Part shown: piece by piece, positions 1 to 13,400 of the stretch
Layout: every line of letters starts with the position of its first letter
Position numbering within the stretch: the first letter of the stretch is position 1
Source: Apostichopus japonicus
Lineage: Eukaryota; Echinodermata; Holothuroidea; Aspidochirotida; Stichopodidae
Length of the DNA: 64,000 nucleotides
Assembly (NCBI RefSeq): GCF_037975245.1
Contig: NC_092580.1
Location: 9,897,001 to 9,961,000 of the forward strand
Direction of reading: 5' to 3'
Program-made: the position numbers and the translations under genes
Notes under the pieces: generated by a model
The model's input: only the letters and a program-made list of their open reading frames with translations
Database searches by the model: none
What the model was told of the DNA's origin: nothing

Positions 1-480
1 TACTGGTAGGTGCCCGAAAAATTCTCAGCATATTGCCCATTTTCACCAAAAAAATTGAAAAACACACTGCAAATTATTATTCTTTCAGTAGGTGCCCGAA
101 AAAATTATCAGCATATTGCCTGAATTTTCACCAAAACATTTGAAAAACACATTGCAAATTATTATTCTTTCAGTAGGTGCTCGAAAAATTCTCAGCATAT
201 TGCCCGAATTTTCATCAAAACATTTGAAGAACACATTGCAATTTATTCTTCTTTCAGTAGGTGCTTGAAAAATTCTCAGCATATTGCCCGAATTCTCACC
301 AAAAAATTGAAAAACACATTGCAAAGTATTATTCTTTCAGTAGATGCCCGAAAAATTCTCAGCATATTGCCGAATTTTCACCCCAAAAAATTTGAAAAAC
401 ACATTGCAAATTATTCTTCTTTCAGTAGGTGCTCGAAAAATTCTCAGCATATTGCCTGAATTTTCACCAAAAAAAATTGG
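1..480. repeat. 83-84-bp tandem repeat, about 5.7 copies
   Basis: A unit containing GGTGCCCGAAAAATTCTCAG, a 'gcatattgcc' block and a 'gaaaaacacattgcaaatta' block recurs every 83-84 bp with a few substitutions per copy. Short ORFs on both strands are by-products of the repeat. Confidence 0.9.
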
Positions 481-530
481 TTGGGGGGCTGCAGCCCCCC
501 ACCCCCCCCCCCCGCCTCCTACGCCTATGC
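1..530. mobile_element. 3' part of a hAT-like non-autonomous element with internal tandem repeats (cut by window edge)
   Basis: The stretch ends in a C-rich tract followed by CCTCCTACGCCTATG near 515-530, which resembles the right ends of the hAT MITEs at 19580-19945 and 25203-25567 (GGTTCCTACGCCCTTG). The body is the 84-bp tandem array listed separately. The left end and any target-site duplication lie outside the window, so the hAT assignment is by resemblance only. Confidence 0.45.
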
Positions 531-1275
531 CCTATCATGATAATTTAAAGTTAACTACATGTATTGTAAAGAGAATAGTACAAAAGTTTGTCCACTAAGG
601 CTCATTCCTGGTTTGGAGGCTAGTCATAGTTTGTACGATGACTACTGTATGAGTGCACCTCAAGAGAAAAATTGAGGTTTGAAATAGGCAGGGTGTTTTA
701 TAGCTGTATCAAGTAATAATATAGTATCGTAGTGGCAAATTGTAATAGGCTAATGACAATGAAAAATTGATATTTTTACCCAATGCAAGTAAAATAGAAC
801 ACCAGGAATGCAAGTAGTAGTACCAGAGCTCAATACAGTGTACTATCACATCTAGTCTTACAGATTTAGACCTGTGACTAAATACTTATAACAATACAGA
901 GAGTGTAGTATAGATTTGTAGCAATTTCTGTGTTAATGTTGCAGTCACGCAGTATGGAATTGTAGCAATTTCTGTGTTTAATGTTGCAGTAATGATCTTT
1001 GAAAATGTCTAAGAAATTGAGGTGAATACAGCTATAGTATAGGAGGGGTAAACCTTTTCAAGAGTGCATATCCTTCAGGCTGAGAATTTCTTGCAAAAAG
1101 TCCAGTTTAACAGCGTAGTTGCAGTTAGGTTCTGAAGGTTGTCAGAATTCAGATTTCTGAATTGATAGTTTCTATTAAACACATGGTTCTAGCCTATGAT
1201 GAAATTACCTCATATATGACAGGTTAATTTTATATCAAGATTTGTGGAGCTTCTCTTTACATCATTATATACTTA
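531..1275. other. No gene seen upstream of the NOL9-like gene
   Basis: Unremarkable AT-rich sequence. A short phrase 'tgtagcaatttctgtgtt' occurs twice (about 916 and 961). The promoter and 5' UTR of the NOL9-like gene should lie here, but no convincing TATA box or initiator was recognised. Confidence 0.4.
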
Positions 1276-1289
1276 AAGATAGTGAAGAC

Positions 1290-1337
1290 TTGCGCACAAA
1301 GAAACGTGGTTTGGGGCGAGTCTTCAATGCTTTCAAT
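1290..1337. mobile_element. Terminal remnant of the TTAA MITE family, overlapping the presumed first coding exon
   Basis: GGTTTGGGGCGAGTCTTCAA at about 1307-1326 followed by TGC matches the right terminus of the MITE at 20780-21125 (GGTCGAGTCTTCAATGCCT) and the inverted left terminus of the MITE at 50984-51298. The final TTAA has decayed to TTCAA. Only the last 40-50 bp are recognisable. Confidence 0.6.
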
Positions 1338-1445
1338 GGGTACCATCTCCAATGAGGTACCAAGACATAGAAATCATCAGCCTTTGTCTAAAGTTGTGAC
1401 ACCTAATACACTGCTGTATGTTACTGCTGGAGAGCACAATTTTAA
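1327..1445 (+). CDS. NOL9: NOL9-like coding exon 1 (tentative)
   Basis: Open from ATG 1327 to donor AA|GTATGC; ends in phase 2 and joins 1628 in frame (AA+A = Lys). It encodes about 39 residues including TPNTLLYVTAGEHNF. Support is the in-frame join only. The ATG sits inside a transposon-end remnant, so the real start may be upstream or at ATG 1698. Confidence 0.5.
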
Positions 1446-4400
1446 GTATGCTGTTTGTTTATTGAAATTATTGAGGTTCAGATTTAATAGTCTGTTGATC
1501 AATCTAAGTTTATTTTACTATCTTTGATAATGTGACTGAAGTAAAGATACAAGGAGTCCTACTTCTATTGATAGTTGTTATTTGGTTGCACATGCTTTAA
1601 ATAGTCATCTTCTATCTTTTTTTGCAGACGTCACTGTAGAAGACCTCTTTCTGGGAGTTTCAGCACTGGTTACTTTGTGGGGCTACTACAAAGCAAAATG
1701 CGGTCTACTTCAGCAGTGAAGAGAAGAAAGTCCACAAAACTTGCAGAGCAAAGAAAAGCAAAGGCAAACTCGAGCAAGCAAAGCGTGCTTGGAAAGCGTA
1801 ACAGAAAAGGGAAGAATTTGACAACGGGTAGATCAAAATCCAAACAACATGACAGTTTTTTAACAGACGGTGCTAAAGTGACTGTCATTGATCTGAATGA
1901 AAATACTTTGCTAACAGATTGCCACGCTGAGACTGTTCCAGGCGAGAGTTATGTCAGAAATGAAGATGTTGTGGTTGTCGATACTGGTCAGTCCCAGAAG
2001 TTGCAGGGTCTCTCGGAAGACGAAGAGTCTTTTACGTCGGCGTACGATGATAGTCACACTCGTAGCGAAAGTACTAGGTGTGAACTCTTACTTAAAGTAG
2101 AGAGTAGTACTGAAAAATTGCACAACCATGGGACACTACATTGGAGCTCTACAAGAGAAGGCGCTTCTTCACCCAATTGGACAGAGCATTATAGCTCGAC
2201 TCCCCAAAGGTCAGGGGTCAAAAGGAATGCTGAATTGGAACACTGTAGCTTCATAAGTTCGTCAGACGTATCTATAGTTGATGTTGAAGAAGACTGTACT
2301 GACGATATCTCAGGTTTGACTCCGTCTGGTGATTGTAAAGAAGAGGAGTTGACAGGAGGAGGAAGTAATCAGATCAAAAGAAGTAGGAAGAAAAGGTCAA
2401 AGGTGACAAAAAGGAAAAAATTGTTGAGGAATACCGATGGTCAAGATGATGATCAAAGTCTGGACAAGAGTAATAAGATAAGCTTAGAGGATTGCACGGA
2501 GAGGGTGTCTACAGAGGGGAATAATGATGATGAAGATTATGGTAACAACGCTGAAGGTGATTCTGGGATGGTACCTCCCTCAGGGGATGAAGGCAACGCA
2601 GACACTACAGAGGAAGGTGCTTCATTGATTCAGTTCCAAGACGTTTCTGACCGTCAGTTATCTGAAATGGGGGAAGCTGAAAATGTACAACCGATGGACT
2701 TGTCATGGGCAGGTGGTTTGTTGACTGAAAAAGCCAGACTTTCAAGTGTTCCTTCAGAAATGGAGAAGAGCGCAGATGAGGGAAACCGAAACAATGAAAT
2801 ACCATATAGGTACAGTATTATGTATTTTAGATAACAGAAGCTAGGCCTTTCTATAGACTTGTTTGTACATGAAACATGTACAGTGTAAGAAACTGATTGC
2901 ATTCATAGCCACACTGCACTTCTCACCAGCCTCAACCCAGTTAAAAATCTGTATGCAGTTTATGAAGTTAAATATATCATTCAAAAGGGGACAGTTCTAG
3001 TCTGCTCAGCCTCAACAGATGCGGACATTAACGACTTAACTTAATATTCCATGTACTTGAGGAGATACAGTTTTACATTCACGAGAGAGCAACGGCTTCA
3101 GATGGGTGTTGTTTAGTACTACAGACTTTTCCAGCACTTTGAGCATGTGTTGTAAACATTTTCATGCAACTTACTATAAAGAAACCATATTTCCGTTGGA
3201 GGATATTTTGTTAGCGAGAAATCTAAGTTTTACTTCAGATAAAACCTGCTCACTCTTAATCAACACTGTATGTCATCCAGCAGGTACAAACAGTGTCATG
3301 GTCCAGTAAATATCACAGTGCTGTAGTAGTACTAACACCAGAAGAAAGATATCTAGGCATTTAAATATTTACATCTATGTAGGCTGTGGAGGACATTTTC
3401 AAGCAGCAGATAATTCCAATACCCTTTGAAATGTGGTTTGACTTTAGACCGTTATTACATGTGGTATGTTATTTAGTGAGTAATATGATTATTATCTTCA
3501 CTTGTAGAATTTTCAGGCAGAAAGACCCAGAACAGTATCTCGTCCTGTTTGAGAAGGAGACCTCTGTTCCCTTTGTCGGTAAAGGCAGCATGAAAATTAT
3601 CTGTGGCTCCGTTAGTGTAAATGGCTTCAAAATGGACAGGGACAGCGGGTGGCACGAAATTTACTCCACGAGTTTCAACCATCTCGTGCGATTATCTGTT
3701 CAGCTGCCACTCGGAGATGAGGTGCAGGAAGAAGTTGTGTATGACATCTCACAGAGGGTAGAGGATCAGGACCGAGCAGAACTTGAGGCATTCCTGGAGA
3801 ATCGAGGCTCGTTTTCTGCATTTCTACTGCAACACCTTGACTGCATTGCCTGGGAGTTTGCTGGCCAGATGCAAACATTTTCAGAGCTTATGAATGATGT
3901 TCAGTATGAATCGGTATAAACTTTCAACTGATCTTTTGTTTTCCTTTTTCTCTTAAATTAGGTTTGCATAAAAATCTGTCAGTTGTTTGGTAACTTGTAT
4001 CCAAGCCCATTTCATGGTTTATGTTTCATTGTGGAGAGTACATTGCAATGAGCTTCATAGCAGTTTACCATTTGTAATCTGTTCAACATGTCTAAAATGG
4101 AAAGAAAAGGAAGGGGAAAAAACTCAGAATAAAACGAAACAAATAAACTTTCAAATGTTGATTGCGTTGTATATTACAACAATAGCAGCAAAGTACCATG
4201 CTTTTCATCGTGAACTTTTGGTAAACTTTCTTATAGCATTTTATAAAATTAAAAGTTACCTGAAATTATGACACAATGGAATCATCCAAAATCTGGAAAC
4301 TTTCCTATTGCAGTGATTACATGTGGTTCTGTGAATTTGATAGTTGTCAGTTTGACCAATTACAGCAACATTATGATATAAACTCTGTACTATAGCTATA

Positions 4401-7400
4401 TTGAATACCGAACTAGCTCCATTTCTCACAACATTTACAGGTTTTGGACCTATTACCTGGATTGTTTTGATGTACAAACGTTGCAATTATTTCTCCTGCC
4501 CCCTCCCCCCTCCCTCTTGGTGAAATCAGGTTGTAGTGAGCTAAATTATTTCAGTATGATGACATCATCAGCCCAGATTTTGATTCACAGACTATTTAGA
4601 TTGCATTTTGTGTTCACATACTGTAACTTGCTTGGCTGGAAGCCATACATTGCACTGGATTGCACATACATTGCACATACATTGCTGGAAGCTATACATT
4701 GCACTCAGCCTTCTTTGTTGAAGCTCCAATTTGACAATGATAACCATTTCCGTTTGGGAGATATCCTAGTTTATAAGTGGTGTCTGTGCGTTGTCATTTT
4801 GTAAATCTGTGATGTCATAGTGCCACTAGGATATGAAACCAGTCACTTTCTCTTTTGTTTTCTTGTGAACAGTGTCAATGCTGAAACCGATGTCATCATT
4901 TAATGTCATATTATGAAGTTCAGAAGTTTAGATCCAGTATTTGCAAAAGCCATCTCCATTAAAGAAAATAGACATTATAATAATAAACAAAGAAAAACAT
5001 AAAATGAAGCACATGTGGCTTCATGATGTCATATTTAGACTTGATCAAGTATTCAGTCCTGTTTGTGAAGCGACACAATATCTGTGATATTATCTCCCAA
5101 GTTAAATCGAATCAGATTTTTCTTAGCTGTTTGGGGAAGTCATTCATGACATTTATCTCTTTCACATTTTATCTTTTTGTTTCTTCTAGAACTTGGGTAA
5201 GAAGTACTCACAATACTTCAGTACACTGGGACTATTCCTTTGTCCAGACTCTCTTATCATTGCCTCTAAGGCTATGAGAACTCTTCCTGGTCAGGTGGAA
5301 GCAACAGATCAAATAATGAAGGCCTTTGCAGAGCTGAGATCACCTCCAGTAGTAATCATTTGTGGCAAAAAAGGAACGGGCAAGTCAACAATGTGTAGGA
5401 ACCTTATGAACCAATTCTTAAATCAGTAAGTTTACAATTGTTTGTTTCTTTATTTATGTATTTGGGGAATGTGGAGGGGTAGGTCACATCAAAGGTGCCA
5501 TGACTGTTGGCATTATGATAACGTTATATAAAGCCTCTCTTTGCAAGTTTGCCAAGATAACTGCACTGATAATTGTTTAGATACAGGCTGCAATCCACTG
5601 TCTGTGCTGTGTTCATTTGTTTTCTGGTGAAATGCCTTAAGATAGCACCACCTTAGTTATGGGGTTCCCATTAATCTCATTGAGAGTTAAGTTTCTTTAA
5701 ATATCGTTATATTTGAGGTAATGACTGTTCTCTTTGTCTATTCATGACAGGACTGACAGTGTGTGTTACTTGGAGGCAGATACAGGGCAGAGTGAGTTTA
5801 CTCCATCGTGTATCATATCTCTTCATGAAGTCAAGGAGCCACTGTTAGGTAAGTTATCAGTGCAAAAAGAATGTGATTTATTGCAAAGAAAGGAAAGTCT
5901 GTTCTTGGTAACATCCAGATTTTCAGATAATGCGAAGATGGAAATATTGCTTGTTCTTGTCTTATTTCTTTCATCTCAATTATCCATCTCATTTATTCAT
6001 CTCATTTATTCATCTCATTAATTCATCTCAATTATCCAACTCATTTATTCATCTCATTTATTCATCTCATTAATTCATCTCAGTTATTCATCTCAATCAT
6101 TCATCTCACTCATCCATCTCATTTATTCATCTCATTTATCCACTGTGGAGACTCCGGTATAAGAGAACCACAAGAAAATACAATAACACTGAGGTAGCCG
6201 GTTTAAGCACACGGCTAGTCAATAGGATAACTGTAAGGCAAGTGTGAGATATATACAAGAATGAACGAAGCCTGGTGACGTATATCACCATAGCGTAGGC
6301 TGGGAGGTTCAGCCGTTTGGTGTGATGACAAACAATTAATATGAAACTATAATCTACTACATCCATCTCATTTATTCATCTCATTTATTCATCTCATTAA
6401 TTCATCTCATTCATTCATCTCATTTATCCATCTCATTTATTCATCTCATTTATCCATCTCATTTATTCATCTCATATATTCATCTCATTCATTCATCTCA
6501 TTCATTCATCTCATTTATCCATCTCATTTATCCATCTCATTTATTCATCTCATTTATTCATTTCATTTATTCATCTCATTTATTCATCTCATTTATTCAT
6601 CTCATTTATTCATCTCATTTATCCATCTCATTTATTCATCTCATATATTCATCTCATTCATTCATCCCATTTATTCATCTCATTCATTCATCTCATTTAT
6701 CCATCTCATTTATCCATCTCATTTATTCATCTCATTTATTCATCTCATTTATTCATCTCATTTATCCATGTCATTTATCCATGTCATTTATCCATGTCAT
6801 TTATTCATCTCATTTATTCATCTCATTTATCCATCTCATTTATTCATCTCATTTATTCATCTCAATCATTCATCTCATTTATTCATCTCATTTATCCATC
6901 TCATTTATTCATCTCATCTATTCATCTCATTTATTCATCTCATTTATCCATCTCATTTATTCATCTCATTTATTCATCTCATTTATTCATCTCATTTATT
7001 CATCTCATTTATCCATCTCATTTATTCATCTCATTTATTCATCTCATTTATTCATCTCATTTATCCATCTCATTTATCCATCTCATTTATTCATCTCATA
7101 TATTTATCTCATTCATTCATCTCATTTATTCATCTCATTCATTCATCTTATTTATTCATCTCATTTATTCATCTCATTTATTCATCTCATTTATCCATCT
7201 CATTTATCCATCTCATTTATTCATTTCTTAATCCATCTCATTTATTCATCTCTTTCATTCATCTCATTTATTCATCTCATTTATTCATCTCATTTATCCA
7301 TCCAATTCATCCATCTCATCCATTCATCTCATTTATTCATCTCATTTATTCATCTCATTCATTCATCTCATTTATTCATCTCATTTATCCATCTCTTAAT

Positions 7401-10400
7401 CCATCTCATTTATTCATCTCTTTCATTCATCTCATTTATTCATCTCATTTATCCATCTCATTTATTCATCTCTTAATCCATCTCATTTATTCATCTCTTT
7501 CATTCATCTCATTTATTCATCTCATTTATTCATCTCATTTATTCATCTCATTTATCCATCTCATTTATCCATCTCATTTATTCATCTCTTAATCCATCTC
7601 ATTTATTCATCTCTTTCATTCATCTCATTTATTCATCTCATTTATTCATCTCATTTATCCATCCAATTCATCCATCTCATCCATTCATCTCATTTATTCA
7701 TCTCATTTATTCATCTCATTCATTCATCTCATTTATTCATCTCATTTATCCATCTCTTAATCCATCTCATTTATTTATCTCATTATCCATATCATATAAT
7801 CATCTCATTCATCTCATTTATTCATCTCACTTTTCTATCCCATGTGTTCCATAACATTTAGATGTGTTCACAGATTTCCCATACATAGCTTCGTTGCTAA
7901 CAAAATGGAATTGTTTCCCCCATTAAACCATGAACAGAAATTTGATTGAATTTTTCTTCTTAGAATGAAGAACGGGAGTATTGTAAGTAAACAAATGATG
8001 TTCATCTATAATACATACATATTGAAGAGTGGTTTTGCATATTAATTTGATTTGGCAGTCCTGCTGGAGAAAGTGCTTTTACTTTCTATTACATGTGTAG
8101 TAATATATAACTCAAAGGTAAGTGTTGTTGGAGTCTAGAGCTGGGAAGCCATCAGTAGCTATAGGCTGATCCAAAATGTCGCAGATCAAACAGAGACAAG
8201 TTTGCTTTGAACCTGGAAGGAGAATTTTATTATTCATAACCTAGTGTATAGTCAAATGTTTATGAAACAATTACAAACTTGGCTGTTTTGGTCACCATGA
8301 GTGACCGTTAACTGGAATGTAGAAATCTGCAAAAGCTTGTGAGGAAATTTTTACACGTAAACATTCAACAACATTCACGACTACTGTGCACTAATGTTCC
8401 GGGTAATCTGTTTAAATATGACTCCTGATTATTAAATTCTGTATGGAATCTTTTTGAAAATTATGAGTGTAATTTGCAGACGAATTATTTTGATCTCTGT
8501 GCTTTGCATTGAGAAAATGAAGCTCCTTTGGTTAAACTTAATATGCAGTAATTGCCCTGTAAAGAAAAGTGAATGCAGTATTTTCATATGACAATTTCAG
8601 TTTGATTAGTTCATTGCTTGGAATGGGATCTTGTACCCTGTGATATGTGAAAGTCATTTTTCTCTGCACTTTTGTACTCAGGATTACCATTCGTACATCA
8701 AAGGAAAGCTGCAAAGTGAGTTTTTTTATTTATTTATTTATTTATTTTTTAAGAATGAGATGTCCAAATATTTTGTTAGAATGCAAAACTTGCAAACAGA
8801 CAATTAATTTTACATTGTTCTTCCTGGAAAACCAGCTTTGGTATTTGAACAACCTCACACTGAAATTCTGCAACCTACGATCTGCCAGCGATCTGCCCAG
8901 TCCTAATTCTGCTCAGTTAAATGTGATTTAATGCATTTACTCGCTTGAATCAATTCTAAATTTGTAGCAATGTCACATTTTAGGAAAAGATTCCCAAATC
9001 CTGGTGAAAGCATGGTGTAGCCATTAAGAGTGTCTGCCCCACAATCATTAGGTTCCCCGTTCATGGTCGTGGTCATGGTAGTGATGGTGGTGGTGGTGAT
9101 GATCTCAATTATCAACAGGAGAAGGCTTGGGCTAAGCTAAGATTTCAAAGTAGCAGTGATTCCAGTCATTATGTGTATGTCACTAAGTGCCATTTTCATC
9201 TTCCTAGATAGCTCCAGAATAACCAGCAAAGAGACTCCTCAATTTATAGGAAAATAGTAGAAATGACTGAGCATTTGCATTTTTCAGTTTTACCTTTTGT
9301 GTCATCTCATCCCAAATTTTGTTACAATTGGTCTTCCTTCCCAGGATGCTATTCTACGGTTCTAACGAGACCAAGGATGACCCCGATCTTTACCTCCATA
9401 TGCTGTCTCTACTTCATCAACACTACCAAGAAACATTCCCGTCAAAGGCACTGATTGTAAACACTAACGGGTGGATGTCTGGTGAGTTATCATCAATGTA
9501 CACACTGTACTATAGGTACTCCATGTTGTGTTAACTACAGAGCTCGAATTCAGTTCTGAGATGGACAAGGCAACAATTTTTAGGGCAAGTGAGACCTTGA
9601 CTTTTATAGAAATGGACTGGTACCACGGCAACTATTCAGCTTTCAAATAGGCACCAAGGCAATTTTCCAAAAAACTGAGAGGGCATGAAGTTCCTTTAGA
9701 TCTTTGCATGTCTGCAGCTACTTTCATTTGAATAAAAAAGATTGAGAAAGCTTATGATGGCATCTGTTGGAACTTGATTCAAAGGGAACTTTAGCTGTTG
9801 TTACCGTTGGTAACCGATGATTGCTCAGGGCATTCTAGTCATTGGTTTGTACAGTGGTGGCAATCTTCTGTTGGTTACTTGAGCCTTGGTTTACTATTTA
9901 CTTGATATTTTGTAATAAAGTATTAAGTTAACCTAAATTTATCAACACTTGTCACAGATAGTACAGTCCCCTTCTTAATGTGGAGACTGGCTACAGGTCT
10001 TTTGTTTATACTAACCCCTATATCACACCATCCACCACACATGCTACGGACAGCAATCACAAATGTTGCCCCTGTTCCTTGTAAATGGTAAACATAAGTG
10101 TGTTTAATACATCATACTAATAACATAGCATCCTTCCCATGATATGTTAAACCTGGAATTAAGTTTGGTATATGGAAAGACATACAATGCCTGACCTGTA
10201 GGCCAAGAATACTTAAGGGACCTACACCCATGCTTAACACCGTTCCTTGAAACACTTAACAAATGAAATTAGGAAAATTTTGTTCTTTTGCAAGGAAGCC
10301 AAAATGGCTGCAAGACTTTCTTTAGTTTTAGATGTTTTGTATATGTTTGTGAGTTAATGGTTAACAAGTCTGATATTTGTTTTTGTTTTTTTTAGGACTG

Positions 10401-13400
10401 GGTGGAGCAATACTGCAGGATATCCGTCAGATTGTGAAGCCTACACACATCATCTCTATGCAGGATCCAACAGATAAGCATCCCTTTGACTTCCAGAGTC
10501 AAACTGGATGGCTGTCAGAGAATCTAATAAATAACACATCATCAAAATTATTAGAAGTCCAGGCAACTCCGGGACGTTCGTCAGGGTTAGTCACGTAAAG
10601 CATTTGCAAAACTTTGAAGTGTTTTCAGTTTATCTCCATTTTAAGCTTACTTCTAGGTTCAATTGGCTGTCTGTTGGTTGACAACCAGTGACCCGAGTAG
10701 GCCAATTTGTTTAAGCAGATGAGTGTATATTGATCCCACATATGCTAATGAAGAGCTGGGTATTATATATTTCCATATTGTTGTCATCCATCTTGTGTGT
10801 TTTCAGGCATTGTACTCTAGTACTGTTGCTTGATAATTTATCACCAAATGTCACCTTCTGTTATTTCAAATGTTGATACATTGTAGCTGAATTTTAAAGT
10901 GTACAAACAGTTACAATTTGTTGACCTGATTGATTCTGAATTTTTGTAAGGTATCCCAGTCTTAACTTTCAACGTTCTTGAAAGACTTTCTTTCACCATG
11001 GATTGTAAAACAAAGTCAATTTTCACGAGACTTAAAACTTAACAGAAATATTGGTAGTTGGCATGGTAAATGTTGAATGCTTTTTTTTTAATAGCAGGGT
11101 GGCCAGACTGCCAAGTTTGCAGACATGTACCACAACACATAAAATCAAAACAAAAGCCTATTGTGTTCTCAAATTACATGTATCATGCAGTTTTGAAAAA
11201 ACAAACAAACAAATACTATTAGTTGTTGTCCGTTTGGTTAATTTTTGTTGGACATTAAAAGTAATAGAGAGGTATGAAAACAATTGATTAACATTTACAT
11301 TGAAGTATGCCCTAACAGAGACATCAAAGAACCAACATCCTTATACGAGCCTCAATCTAATAATACTTAAAAAGACAAAAATCTTGAAAACAGAACCATT
11401 CAAACTGTTCTGTTTTCTTGGACTGTCACATTTCTGTGCTGAAGGTCAACGTTGGTATTCTTGTCTCACAATAAGTTGCTGATTTAGCTGTGCACCTTCA
11501 TTGTATTGGATATATTTGAATGCATTTATTTAAGACAATGGACGGTGATACTCTACGACGGTATTGTTTCTTCCCCCATCGTAGGCTTGGAGCAGCACAA
11601 CATCGTAGTTTAACTCTGATTGGTTACTTCAGCTCTCTCCTTCAACCAATGACAGGCTCTAGTGTCAGATTCTCTCTGGCTGCTGTTACACCCTACATTG
11701 TGCCGTGGAGTTCAGTGGCAGTGCATGTTTGCAATAAGGCGTTATCTCCAAACCATATTCTCTATGCTCTAAATGGTACAGTAGTGGGCCTTGCTGCTGT
11801 GGATTCCTCAAAGGTTAGAACCCCATCTCAATGGTCTTTAGATTTTGTGTCTGTTGTGTCAATGATTACCTGTCCAAACTTTTTTGTTCCATGACTCTTT
11901 GTAAAAAATTGTTTCAATTTCGGTGTAACTGTATTTACTTGTATGTTTTGCAAGAAATTATTTTACTTAGTATTATATATAGTATTATATCTAAAACTCC
12001 TGTTTGTTCATTATGCCCAATTAGTCTCTAGAACTGAAACCTATTGTTGTCATAATTAGCAACTAGTAAGCTGGCAATAGTACAGGGAAGCTGGTAAAGC
12101 ATGATAGGTTTACTGTTGTGGCTGTATCTTCAGTAAAATATACACAATATATACAAAACTTTTGTAAAAGCTAACATTGAAGATGAAATGCCCAACAGAA
12201 TTTTAAGGGTGTTGACAAAATGCTCATAAATCATACTAACTGGAAACAGGATGTTGGAAAACAGTATCTCCAAGAAATGAAAGGCTTTACAGATGCAGTC
12301 TTTCTTGATTTTGAGTCACAATTAATGTTAGTTTAAAACTGCCATGATTTTGTGAAATAATTTTTTTTGTAAAATAATGATTTTGCCAAATAATGTGTCT
12401 TTTCATAAACTAGATTTTTGAAATAGAGGGAAGCACACCTTCCGATGGCTTACCGAAGTTATTGAAAGAAACACCGGTTTGTGAATGTCTAGGTGTTGGT
12501 GAGTATTAGCTCAGTACTCTTGATGATGTATAGTTAAGACTGTGCCATAGAATAATACATCTGTAACCATGCTGCTGCTGTATTAGTTCAGTACTCTTGA
12601 TGATGTATAGTTCAGACTGTGCCATAGAATAATACATCTGTAACCATGCTGCTGCTGTATTAGTTCAGTACTCTTGATGATGTATAGTTCAGACTGTGAC
12701 ATAGAATATTACATCTGTAACCATGCTGCTGCTGTATTAGTTCAGTACTCTTGATGATGTATAGTTCAGACTGTGCCATAAAATAATACATCTGTAACCA
12801 TGCTGCTGCTGTATTAGTTCAGTACTCTTGATGATGTATAGTTAAGACTGTGCCATAGAATAATACATCTGTAACCATGCTGCTGCTGTATTAGTTCAGT
12901 ACTCTTGATGATGTATAGTTAAGACTGTGCCATAGAATAATACATCTGTAACCGTGCTGCTGCTGTATTAGTTCAGTACTCTTGATGATGTATAGTTAAG
13001 ACTGTGCCATAGAATAATACATCTGTAACCATGCTGCTGCTGTATTAGTTCAGTACTCTTGATGATGTATAGTTAAGACTGTGCCATAGAATAATACATC
13101 TGTAACCATGCTGCTGCTGTATTAGTTCAGTACTCTTGATGATGTATAGTTAAGACTGTGCCATAGAATAATACATCTGTAACCATGCTGCTGCTGTATT
13201 AGTTCAGTACTCTTGATGATGTATAGTTCAGACTGTGCCATAGAATAATACATCTGTAAACATGCTGCTGCTGTATTAGTTCAGTACTCTTGATGATGTA
13301 TAGTTAAGACTGTGCCATAGAATAATACATCTGTAACCATGCTGCTGCTGTATTAGTTCAGTACTCTTGATGATGTATAGTTAAGACTGTGCCATAGAAT

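Noticed and set aside
6768-7592. Three overlapping plus-strand ORFs of IHLIYSSHLFIS repeats
   Set aside because: All three frames of the 13-bp satellite are open; this is inside a NOL9 intron and reflects repeat composition only.
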